From Gemmatimonadota bacterium (GTDB lineage: Bacteria > Gemmatimonadota > Gemmatimonadetes > Gemmatimonadales > GWC2-71-9), in contig QHUF01000232.1 in NCBI GenBank assembly GCA_003221075.1, positions 1 to 15,688 of the forward strand: DNA of 15,688 nucleotides, in the 5' to 3' direction. The notes under the pieces are model-generated. The model was not told where the DNA came from. It did no database searches and saw nothing but the letters and a program-made list of their open reading frames with translations. Made by a program: the position numbers and the translations under genes. Of the stretch, positions 1 to 7,639 are shown one piece after another; the first letter of the stretch is position 1; every line of letters starts with the position of its first letter.

Positions 1-1366
1 TCTTGGCCGCGTATTCGCCCTCCACCGTCCGGCGCCGTTCGATCTTCTCCGCCGGCGTGAGGTCCGGATCGTGCTCCAGATCGTGAATGGCGTGCGAGAT
101 GTCGGGCACCACGAACAGCGTCGGATCCTGCGGGGACATCGTCTCCACGCCCTTGTCGCTCAGGTGCACGGAGCGGCCGCGCTCATCCATGACGAAGTAC
201 AGATCATCTTCGATGTCGCGCATCTTCTGGTCGCGCGCCGGCAGCTTGCGGTCGGCGAGCCGGTCGAGCTCGACGCGCTGCACCTGCTGCTTGACGCCCT
301 GCTCGTTCAGCAGCTTCAACAGCTTCTTGTTCTTCGGCATGCCGAGCTGTGCCTTGTACAGCAGCTTCGCGCCTTCGTAATTCGTATCCGGGTTCTCGAG
401 CAGCGGCTCCGCCTTGGCGATCAGATCGTTGGCGATCGCGGTCTGCTTGCGCACCAACTGCACCACCTGGGCATTGTACTGTGCGTATTTCTCATCCGAC
501 TCCGCGCCCACGACCCCGGAGATGATGAGGGGCGTGCGCGCTTCGTCGATCAGAATCGAATCCACCTCGTCGATGATCGCGTAGACGTGCCCGCGCTGGA
601 CGCGGTGCTCCAGGCTGCCAACCATGTTGTCGCGCAGGTAGTCGAAGCCGAATTCGTTATTGGTGCCGTACGTGATATCGCACAGGTAGGCCGCGCGCCG
701 CTCGGGGGTCGAGGGCTGCGTGTCGTCAATGCACCCGACGGTGAGGCCCAGCCATTTGAAGAGGTGGCCCATCCACTGCGAGTCGCGCCGCGCCAGATAG
801 TTGTTCACCGTGACGAGATGCGCGCCGCGACCCGCCAACGCGTTGAGATACAGCGGCAGCGTCGCGACGAGCGTCTTGCCCTCGCCGGTCGCCATTTCGG
901 CGATCTTGCCCTGATGCAGCACGATGCCGCCGATGAGCTGGACGTCGTAGGGCACCATGTCCCACTTCATCGGGTGCCCGGTGACGACGACCTCACTCCC
1001 CAGCAGACGGCGGGCCGCTTCGCGCACCGTCGCGAACGCCTCCGGCAACAGGTCGTCCAGCGTGCGCTGCAGCTCGGAGACGAACTCCTGCTCCGCTTTT
1101 CTCAACTGCTCGGTGAGATTGGCGCGCTCCTCGGGATCCGGGCAGTCGTGCTTCGCCTTCTTGAGGCGCTCGACGTCGGCGTGCTGAGCGCCGGTGCGCT
1201 CGGCGATCGCCTCGCGGAACTTGCCGGTCTGCGCCTGCAGCTCGGCGTCCCCGACGTCTTTGAGGCGCGCCTCGTGCTCGTGAATCGCATCCACGATCGG
1301 CTGGATGCGCTTCAACTCGCGATCGAACCGTGTTCCGAAGATTTTCGTGAACCAGCGATTAGCCAT
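1..1366 (-). CDS. secA: Preprotein translocase ATPase SecA, N-terminal part (3' end beyond window)
   Basis: SecA is the cytoplasmic ATPase motor that pushes unfolded preproteins through SecYEG. The first 455 residues are in the window; the rest continues past the left edge. Visible: Walker A MATGEGKT at residues 158-165, VTVNNYLARRD near 186-195, ITYGTNNEFGFDYLRDN near 231-247, and the Walker B/DEVD box at 266-269 followed by SILIDEARTPLIISG. Compared with E. coli SecA there is an extra charged helical stretch at about residues 60-100 and a longer loop before YDVQLIGGIVLHQGKIAEM, plus a long insertion after the ISG motif; these are features I associate with SecA of the FCB group. Start ATG at 1366 gives MANRWFTKIFGT, the usual SecA beginning, and is preceded by AGGAG. 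It lies 7 bases after nadD, as the last gene seen of the run. Identity is certain; the missing C-terminus cannot be assessed. Confidence 0.98.
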   Translation of the reverse strand, partial: MANRWFTKIFGTRFDRELKRIQPIVDAIHEHEARLKDVGDAELQAQTGKFREAIAERTGAQHADVERLKKAKHDCPDPEERANLTEQLRKAEQEFVSELQRTLDDLLPEAFATVREAARRLLGSEVVVTGHPMKWDMVPYDVQLIGGIVLHQGKIAEMATGEGKTLVATLPLYLNALAGRGAHLVTVNNYLARRDSQWMGHLFKWLGLTVGCIDDTQPSTPERRAAYLCDITYGTNNEFGFDYLRDNMVGSLEHRVQRGHVYAIIDEVDSILIDEARTPLIISGVVGAESDEKYAQYNAQVVQLVRKQTAIANDLIAKAEPLLENPDTNYEGAKLLYKAQLGMPKNKKLLKLLNEQGVKQQVQRVELDRLADRKLPARDQKMRDIEDDLYFVMDERGRSVHLSDKGVETMSPQDPTLFVVPDISHAIHDLEHDPDLTPAEKIERRRTVEGEYAAK

Positions 1367-1370
1367 TACA

Positions 1371-1375
1371 CTCCT
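1371..1375 (-). promoter_or_regulatory. Ribosome binding site of secA, overlapping the nadD stop
   Basis: AGGAG with a 4-base spacer before the secA ATG at 1366. The first bases of this site are shared with the nadD stop codon TAG (1376-1374), so ribosomes terminating on nadD end on the secA ribosome binding site. This fixes the secA start and suggests termination-reinitiation coupling. Confidence 0.75.
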
Positions 1376-1940
1376 AGCGATACAGCCCGTGAGCGCCGAT
1401 GTATTCGCGCACCGAATCGGGCACTAAATATCGAATGGAAAGCCCCTGTTTGACGCGCTCCCGCACCTGCGTCGCGGAGAGGTCGATCATGGGTACCGGG
1501 ATGACCCGCTTGATCAGGGGGTGGCGCACCACGCTCGCCCCCGGCCGGGCGAAAACGACGATGTCGGCAAGTCGCGGGAGGGCTTCAACTTCCCACCACG
1601 CCGCCAAGTCTCGGGCGGCGTCCGCCCCCAGCAATAACGTGAACCGGTTCCCCGGCTCGCGATCGCCCAGGGCCCGCAGAGTCCGGACCGTGTAGGAGGG
1701 TGTCGGCAAGCCCAATTCCACGCGCTCCACACCCAGGCGGGGATTCCCCGCGACCGCCAAGTCCAGCATCTCGGCCCGTTGCTCCGGCGTCGCCTGATGA
1801 GCCGCGCGCTTGAAGGGCTGCTCGCGCGCGGGGAGGAACCGCACGTTGGACCCCAGCGCGTCCGCCGCTGCTTCTGCCACGATCAAGTGTGCGACGTGCA
1901 CGGGGTCGAACGAGCCCCCGAACAGCGCCCCCCCTGCCAC
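1374..1940 (-). CDS. nadD: Nicotinate-nucleotide adenylyltransferase NadD
   Basis: NadD transfers AMP from ATP to nicotinate mononucleotide, giving deamido-NAD, in cytoplasmic NAD synthesis. The nucleotidyltransferase signature GGSFDPVHVAH sits at residues 8-18 from the chosen start; LLLGADAARDLAAWWE, the VVFARPG segment, the LSATQVRERV motif near the end and the C-terminal SIRYLVPDSVREYIGAHGLYR all match the family. I chose GTG at 1940 (188 residues) because NadD proteins normally reach the GGxFDPxH motif within about 5-12 residues of the start. A GTG at 2015 would add 25 residues (RDPRDPVDPLP-type low complexity) that overlap the bamD tail and look like a shadow of it. No convincing Shine-Dalgarno precedes either GTG. 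The gene begins 5 bases after bamD and ends 7 bases before secA. The rsfS gene that often follows nadD in bacteria is not here. Function certain, start less so. Confidence 0.93.
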   Translation of the reverse strand: MAGGALFGGSFDPVHVAHLIVAEAAADALGSNVRFLPAREQPFKRAAHQATPEQRAEMLDLAVAGNPRLGVERVELGLPTPSYTVRTLRALGDREPGNRFTLLLGADAARDLAAWWEVEALPRLADIVVFARPGASVVRHPLIKRVIPVPMIDLSATQVRERVKQGLSIRYLVPDSVREYIGAHGLYR

Positions 1941-1945
1941 GCCGG

Positions 1946-2761
1946 TCAGCGTGTGGAGGGGGAGGGGGTCGACGGGGTCGCGGGGGTCGCGCTGGAATCG
2001 GCCGCCGCTGGGCACGTGCGGGCGAGCCCTGTCGCGTTCGGGTAGAAGCGGCGCACGTGCTCGCAGGTCTCCTGCAGCTCCTGCTTGTAACCGATCGCGC
2101 GATAGCTATCCACCAACCGCAGCAGCGCGTCGGGCGCCCGCTGCGTGGTGGGGTAATTGGCGACCACGTCTTTGAAATAGATGATCGCCGAGTCAAACGC
2201 TTTGCGCCGCAGATAAAAGATGCCCGTCTTATATGTCTTCTCGGCAAACTGGTTCTGGAGGCGCACCACGTGCAGGCGGGCGCGCCCCGCCGCATCGCTG
2301 TCGGGAAAGCGGCCCGCCAGCTCCTGATAGATCGCCAGGGCGGTCTCGCCGTACGACGGGTCGAGCTCGGGCCGGTGCCAGAGACGGAGGTTCGCGTCGC
2401 CGGCTCTCAGGAGCGCCAGCGGCGCGTATTCCGAAGTCGAGAATTCGTCGGCGACTTTCCGGAACTCGCTCGCCGCCTGCACGTAGTCGCTGAGCTGGAA
2501 CCAGCACTCGGCGAGGTAATACCGCACCTCCGCCAGCTCGGGCGTCCCAGGCATGAGCTCGAAGCTGACACGCTGCAGAATCGTCTGCGCACGGCGAAAA
2601 TCGCCGTGGTGGAACAGATCCATCGCACGCCGGAGATCGATGTCGGTCGGCACCACCGGCGCGGCCCGCGGGACGCGGCCGCGCGGATGACACGCGGCCC
2701 CTCCCAGTCCACTCAGGGCCACGGCGATTGCCAGCATCCCGATCGTCCGTTGCATCGTCAT
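1946..2761 (-). CDS. bamD: BamD-like outer-membrane assembly TPR lipoprotein
   Basis: A 271-residue protein with a short basic start, a hydrophobic segment at about residues 7-22 and a candidate lipidated cysteine at C24 (GLGGAAC, an imperfect lipobox lacking Leu at -3). The remainder is tetratricopeptide-like: RAMDLFHHGDFRRAQTIL, VRYYLAECWFQLSDYVQAASEFRKV, ALAIYQELAGRFPDSDAA and a helical pair with KAFDSAIIYFKDVVANYP. This pattern, with the YYLAECWFQ...YxxAxxxFRK...FPxS spacing, resembles BamD/YfiO, the essential lipoprotein of the BAM outer-membrane protein insertase. The C-terminal tail is Ser/Thr/Pro-rich. Start ATG overlaps the stop of the preceding gene as ATGA. Alternative reading: a TPR lipoprotein serving polysaccharide export (AlgK-like) rather than BAM, which the sugar-gene neighbourhood would also fit. 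Fold and location are well supported; the BamD role is an inference. Confidence 0.8.
   Translation of the reverse strand: MTMQRTIGMLAIAVALSGLGGAACHPRGRVPRAAPVVPTDIDLRRAMDLFHHGDFRRAQTILQRVSFELMPGTPELAEVRYYLAECWFQLSDYVQAASEFRKVADEFSTSEYAPLALLRAGDANLRLWHRPELDPSYGETALAIYQELAGRFPDSDAAGRARLHVVRLQNQFAEKTYKTGIFYLRRKAFDSAIIYFKDVVANYPTTQRAPDALLRLVDSYRAIGYKQELQETCEHVRRFYPNATGLARTCPAAADSSATPATPSTPSPSTR
1958..1986 (+). other. Four-tract G-quadruplex motif at the bamD/nadD junction
   Basis: On the plus strand four G runs of 5, 5, 4 and 5 bases (1958-1962, 1964-1968, 1974-1977, 1982-1986) are separated by loops of 1, 5 and 4 bases, satisfying the usual G3+N1-7 rule. The plus strand is the template strand for this operon, so the mRNA is C-rich here. 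It lies in the last codons of bamD (Thr/Pro/Ser tail), 18 bases upstream of the chosen nadD GTG. The second half is also a short imperfect repeat of GGGG(G)TCG(A)C. Motif is seen directly; any folding or regulatory effect is inferred. Confidence 0.6.
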
Positions 2762-3654
2762 TCCGGTTCAGCCTTTCCTAACGCGTTGAGCTTTTCCTGC
2801 GCGCGCTGCGAAATCGTATCTCCGGGCGTCCCGCCGGCGAGCGCCTGCTGATAACTCTCCATCGCCCCCGCCACGTCGCCCTGCGCGAGGCGCACGTCGC
2901 CGAGTCCCAGGAACGCGCCTCGCACGACATCCGGCGAAGCCCCCGGTGCCGTCGCGCGGCGGAACCATCCTTCGGCGTCGGCCGGACGGCCCTGCTCGAG
3001 CGCGATCTGGCCTTCCACGAGCGCGCACAGCCCCAGACCCTCGCGCGCCTGCTCGACCACCGAGGCCGCCCGCTGTCGCCTGACCACGCCCTCAAAGACG
3101 CGCACCGCCGTGCTGCAGTCGCGGACCCGGACCAGCGTCATCCCGTACACAAACAGTAGCGAGTCGGCCCGCGCGGCGTCGACCGCCGAGGCCGCTGCAA
3201 CCGGCAACAGGGCCCGCGCCTCGGCCGTATCGCCCCGGTCGACCGCATCGAGGGCAGCGAGCACGACGTATCGCCCGAGCGGCCGGCGGGGCGCGACCTC
3301 GCGCAGTCCCGTGAGGGCGCTCGCCAGCGCGGTGCGGTCGTTGGCGGTGAGCGCGGCCCGCGCGACCCGTTCCAACCCGTCAGCGGCTTCGTCAGCCCGT
3401 GAGCGGTCTCGCTTGGCGAGCGAGCCGTAGGCTTCGGCCGCCGCCTCATAGTCCTCGGCATGCATCGCCGCGGCGGCCACCTTGGCGAGCAGCACCGCGC
3501 TGCCCGCGTTCGATTTGCGTCCCAGCTGGTATTCCGCCAGCGCGTCGACATAGGAGGCCGCGGCATACGCACGATCGCCGAGCTCCTCGTGATTCGAGGC
3601 GGAACGCGTGCAAGCCAGCAAGAAGCCGAGCGACACCAGCACGAGCCGTTTCAC
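2758..3654 (-). CDS. TPR-repeat lipoprotein of unknown function
   Basis: 298 residues from a GTG start (3654), beginning VKRLVLVSLGFLLACTRSAS: a compact lipoprotein signal with a good lipobox LLAC (C15), so the mature protein should be a membrane-anchored periplasmic lipoprotein. The body is alanine-rich paired helices typical of tetratricopeptide repeats: LGDRAYAAASYVDALAEYQLG near the start, AEDYEAAAEAYGSLAKRD, DCSTAVRVFEGVVRRQ, GRPADAEGWFRRA and a C-terminal GDVAGAMESYQQALAGG. I do not recognise a named family. It starts inside the stop codon of the preceding TPR gene (GTGA) and ends overlapping bamD (ATGA), so its synthesis is tied to both. The same frame stays open upstream to 3810, but that extension (Arg/Gly-rich) overlaps the preceding gene and would bury the signal peptide, so it is rejected as the normal start. 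Likely a scaffold or assembly factor at the envelope. Confidence 0.88.
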   Translation of the reverse strand: MKRLVLVSLGFLLACTRSASNHEELGDRAYAAASYVDALAEYQLGRKSNAGSAVLLAKVAAAAMHAEDYEAAAEAYGSLAKRDRSRADEAADGLERVARAALTANDRTALASALTGLREVAPRRPLGRYVVLAALDAVDRGDTAEARALLPVAAASAVDAARADSLLFVYGMTLVRVRDCSTAVRVFEGVVRRQRAASVVEQAREGLGLCALVEGQIALEQGRPADAEGWFRRATAPGASPDVVRGAFLGLGDVRLAQGDVAGAMESYQQALAGGTPGDTISQRAQEKLNALGKAEPE

Positions 3655-4436
3655 TTTTTTTTCTTCTTTCGGTCTGGTTTCGCGGCGTCTCCGCCATCCG
3701 CGCCCCCGCCTCCGTCGGCGCCAACCGGGGTCACGTCCGAACGGGAAAGGAGTGCGAGGTAGGCCTCGACCCTCGGATCTTCCGGCCGTCGCGCTCGCAG
3801 CTCTTCCCACACGGTGCGCGCCGCCAACCCATCACCAGCGAGGTAGCACGCCAGCCCGAGCATCGCGGCGGCATCGAGGAAGGACGGGCGCTCGCGCACG
3901 ATGATCTGGAAATGCTCGTGCGCGTCCAACGCGCGACCGGCCTCGAGGAGCACTCGGCCCAGCTTGTAGCGCAGGTCGTGAAAGCCGGGGCCCAGCTCCA
4001 GCGCCGCCTCGTACTGTGCGACCGCTTCGTTCAGTCCACCTGCTTCGTAATACGCTTGCGCGAGCGCCGCATGTTGATTGGCAAGTTTCGCCGCAACGTG
4101 GCCGTGGAATCCCGCGCGCCGCTCCGAGGTCACCTGCCGGGCGCGCCGCAGCACCGCGTTCGCCTCTTCCTCGCGACCCAGCTCGTTCAGCACGAGCGCG
4201 CGATGGATCAGGGCCTCGATGTAGTTCGGATTGAGCGCGAGGGCGCGATCGAGCTGTTCCAGCGCCTTGTCGGGCTGTCCGGCGAGCGAGTACGAGAGAC
4301 CCAGCAGATGATGCGCGTCGGCAAACGCCCGGCCGGTGGCGATGACCTCCTCGAGGAGATGAATCGCACCGTAGTAGTCCTGCAGCTGAAACCGCTCGTT
4401 AGCCTGCTCGACTAGGCGCTCGGGACTGACGTCCAT
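3651..4436 (-). CDS. Soluble TPR-repeat protein with poly-lysine tail
   Basis: 261 residues, no signal peptide or membrane segment, so probably cytoplasmic. About six tetratricopeptide repeats are visible: roughly residues 6-38, 39-72 (LLGLSYSLAGQPDKALEQLDRALALNP), 73-105, 119-150 (AQAYYEAGGLNEAVAQYEAALELGP), 153-186 and 187-220. These are followed by a Gly/Asp-rich linker (about 231-250) and a terminal KPDRKKKKK. TPR proteins mediate protein-protein contacts; no enzymatic motif is present and I cannot assign a specific partner. The start at 4436 is supported by a perfect AGGAGG, and it overlaps the end of the epimerase gene by 38 bases. The last codons AAG AAA AAA AAG TGA form an A8 tract and a dnaX-like slippery heptamer directly on top of the start codon of the next TPR gene. 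The basic tail could contact nucleic acid or acidic membrane lipid; this is speculation. Confidence 0.88.
   Translation of the reverse strand: MDVSPERLVEQANERFQLQDYYGAIHLLEEVIATGRAFADAHHLLGLSYSLAGQPDKALEQLDRALALNPNYIEALIHRALVLNELGREEEANAVLRRARQVTSERRAGFHGHVAAKLANQHAALAQAYYEAGGLNEAVAQYEAALELGPGFHDLRYKLGRVLLEAGRALDAHEHFQIIVRERPSFLDAAAMLGLACYLAGDGLAARTVWEELRARRPEDPRVEAYLALLSRSDVTPVGADGGGGADGGDAAKPDRKKKKK
3652..3662 (-). promoter_or_regulatory. A8 tract / A-AAA-AAG slippery heptamer over a GTGA stop-start junction
   Basis: In transcript sense the upstream TPR gene ends AAG AAA AAA AAG TGA. The eight consecutive A residues are 3662-3655, and bases 3660-3654 read A AAA AAG in phase, the same heptamer used for -1 frameshifting in E. 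coli dnaX. A -1 slip moves the ribosome exactly into GTG AAA CGG, the frame of the downstream lipoprotein. The same A-rich stretch is also the only sequence available as its translation initiation region, since no Shine-Dalgarno is present. I saw no obvious downstream stem-loop by eye. The sequence is certain, its function is inferred. Confidence 0.45.
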
Positions 4437-5381
4437 GAACCTCCTCGTACCAGTCTACGAACTTGCGGATGCCTTCCGCGATGCCGACGCGCGGCTTGAA
4501 GCCCAGCACGCGTCCGGCGTGGGCCAGATCGGCATCGGTCAACCGCACGTCGCCCGGCTGATCGGGCTGGCGCTCGATGCGCGCTTCCTGGCCGAGCGCC
4601 GTGGCGATGAGCGCAATCAGGCGGTCGAGGCGCACGCGGTCGCCGCCGCCCAGATTGACCGTCTCGACCGTGCCGGGAGCCGCACCAGCGGTCCACTCGA
4701 GCGCGGCGAGGATACCGTCCACGCAGTCGGTAATATAGGTATAGTCGCGCTCGCTCGACCCATCTCCATGCATCCGCACCGGGCGTCCCCGGGCGATCAG
4801 GTCCGTAAACTTGTGGATCGCCAGATCGGGACGCTGCCGCGGGCCGTAGACCGTGAAGAACCGCAGGCAGATGATTTTGAGCGGGTAGAGGTGCGCAAAG
4901 GCATGCGCGAGGAGCTCCCCCGCCCGTTTGCTGGCCGCGTACGGCGAGATCGGCCACACGGCGGGCGTATCCTCGGCGAATGGCGCGGGCGTCGCGTTCC
5001 CGTACACGGACGACGACGAACCGAACACGATGCGCGACAATCCCACGCGGCGGGCCGCATCGATCAGACGCGCGGTCGCGGTGACGTTCGCTTCCATGTA
5101 GGAGCCGGGATCGTCGAGAGACGGCCGGACGCCGGGCTTTGCCGCGAGATGGATGATGGCCGCGATGCCGTCCAACGGCATCGGATCGCGAGCGACATCG
5201 GCTTCGACGAAGCGAAACCCGGGAAGCTTGCGAAGGCCGGAGAGATTGCCCTCTTTGACGTCGCGAGCATAGAACGGATCGAAGTTATCGACCCCGGTCA
5301 CCTCGTGGCCGCGCCCGATGAGCGCCTCGCTCACATGCGATCCGATGAAACCCGCGGCGCCGGTGACCAGAAACGCCTGCT

Positions 5382-5385
<4 letters not shown>
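4399..5385 (-). CDS. NAD-dependent sugar-nucleotide epimerase, probable UDP-glucuronate 4-epimerase
   Basis: 328 residues of the extended short-chain dehydrogenase/reductase superfamily. NAD-binding GAAGFIG is at residues 9-15, the acidic VDNFDPFY follows near 32-39, and the active site comprises the Ser cluster SSSSVYG (123-129) with Y149 and K153 (SPYAASK). The substrate-side segment LRFFTVYGPRQRPDLAIHKF and the DYTYITDCVDGI motif match UDP-glucuronate 4-epimerases (LspL/Cap1J-type), which interconvert UDP-glucuronate and UDP-galacturonate. Sitting two genes after UDP-glucose dehydrogenase it has its substrate made by the same operon. GTG start at 5385 overlaps the preceding stop as GTGA; the end overlaps the TPR gene by 38 bases. 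It could instead act on UDP-glucose or another UDP-hexose; the superfamily is certain, the substrate moderately so. Confidence 0.8.
4440..4445 (-). promoter_or_regulatory. Strong ribosome binding site of the soluble TPR gene
   Basis: A perfect AGGAGG with a 3-base spacer before ATG 4436. It lies inside the 3' end of the epimerase gene and decides the start of the TPR protein despite the 38-base overlap. It is the strongest Shine-Dalgarno sequence among the junctions inspected, so the envelope/TPR block may be translated at its own rate. Confidence 0.75.
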
Positions 5386-6319
<934 letters not shown>

Positions 6320-6335
<16 letters not shown>

Positions 6336-7639
6336 GTCACCCGGCGGCCGATGCTGTCGTACGTGAAGCCGAGCTTGGCGAGGCGGGCCGGGTCGTACAG
6401 ATTGCGGCCGTCCACGATGAGCGGCCGCCGCATGAGCTGTTTCATCCGGGGAAAATCGGGGTTGCGGTATTCGAACCACTCCGTCACGATGGCGAGCGCA
6501 TCGGCCCCCGTGAGCGCATCGAACGCGTGGTCCGCATACGACACGCGATCTCCCAAATGACGCCGCGCGGTCTCGCGCGCGGCGGGATCGTGCGCGCGGA
6601 CCGTCGCGCCGGCCGCAAGCAGCGCCTCGATCAGGACGAGGGCCGGGCTTGCCCGCACGTCATCCGTCTCCGCCTTGAAGGCAAGCCCCCACACGGCGAT
6701 GGCGCGGCCCTTCACCTGTCCGTCGAAATGCCGCTCCAGCTTCTCGAACAGGAGCCGCTTCTGGCGCGCGTTCGCCGCCTCGACGGCCTTGAGGATATCG
6801 ACCGGGACTTTGCGCTCCTCCGCGGTGTGGATCAGCGCCTGGACGTCTTTCGGAAAGCACGAACCGCCGTACCCCGGGCCGGGAAACAGGAACGCCGGGC
6901 CGATGCGCCGGTCCGAGCCGATGCCGCGCCGCACCTGTGTCACGTCCGCTCCCACCGTCTCGCACAGCTGCGCGATCTGATTCATGAACGAGATGCGCGT
7001 CGCGAGTAGGGCGTTGGCCGCGTACTTCGTCATCTCGGCCGACGCGATGTCCATGAAGATCAGCGGATTCCCGGTGCGCACGAACGGCGCGTACAACTCC
7101 TCGAGCACCCTGGCGGCATCGGTGGAGTCGACGCCGACCACCACGCGATCGGGCTTCATGAAGTCTTCAACCGCGGCGCCTTCCTTGAGGAATTCGGGAT
7201 TCGAGCAGACGTGAAACAGCGTCGTCGTCTTGCCGGCGATCTGCGCCCGCACCTTCTCGGCCGTGCCGACCGGGACGGTGCTCTTCGTGACGACGACCTT
7301 GGGCGCGTTCATGTGCTCGCCGATCGTCGTGGCGACGGCCAGGACATGCTGCAGATCGGCCGATCCGTCTTCGTCGGGGGGCGTCCCCACCGCGATGAAT
7401 ACCACCTCGGAGCGCTCCACCGCGTGGCCGACGTCGGTCGTGAAGGTCAGCCTCCCCTCGCGCTGATTGCGGACGACGACCGGCTCGAGCCCGGGCTCGT
7501 AAATCGGGAGCTTGTTGGCCTTGAGATTGGTGATTTTGGAGGCATCGACGTCGGCGCACACGACGTCATTTCCCGTCTCGGCGAGGCAGGCACCCACGAC
7601 CAGACCTACATATCCGGTGCCGACGACGGCGACCTTCAC
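6320..7639 (-). CDS. ugd: UDP-glucose 6-dehydrogenase
   Basis: 439 residues. It oxidises UDP-glucose twice with NAD to UDP-glucuronate. N-terminal Rossmann GTGYVGLVVGACLAETGNDV with GxGxxG at 7-12; AVGTPPDEDG at 83-92; TKSTVPVGT at 118-126; SNPEFLKEGAAVEDFMKPDR at 146-165; the central-helix K205 and N209; catalytic C261 in PGYGGSCFPKD; and the C-terminal AVWGLAFKAETDDVRASPA substrate-domain motif. The PPDEDGSADL loop and SCFPKD box place it in the glucose (Ugd) rather than the GlcNAc (WbpA) branch. GTG start at 7639 shares GTGA with the wbpA stop. It supplies the substrate for the next two genes. The final residues are in the 16-base overlap with the UDP-xylose synthase gene. Confidence 0.95.

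Noticed and set aside
71..1453. Long plus-strand open frame (460 codons) opposite secA
   Set aside because: Its protein is His/Arg/Gln/Leu/Val-rich with no recognisable domain and lies exactly antisense to a conserved secA; such shadows are expected in GC-rich genes.
3655..3662. T8 run on the plus strand as a rho-independent terminator
   Set aside because: No GC-rich hairpin precedes it on the plus strand, no plus-strand gene ends there, and it is coding (poly-lysine) on the minus strand.
3655..3810. Upstream extension of the TPR lipoprotein frame to 3810
   Set aside because: It is the Arg/Gly-rich shadow of the preceding TPR gene and would place the signal peptide internally; the GTG at 3654 with its LLAC lipobox is the natural start. 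A frameshifted fusion is treated separately.
6336..6479. Longer start for UDP-xylose synthase
   Set aside because: Overlaps the conserved ugd C-terminus; MRILVTGAGGFLG at 6335 is the family's typical beginning.
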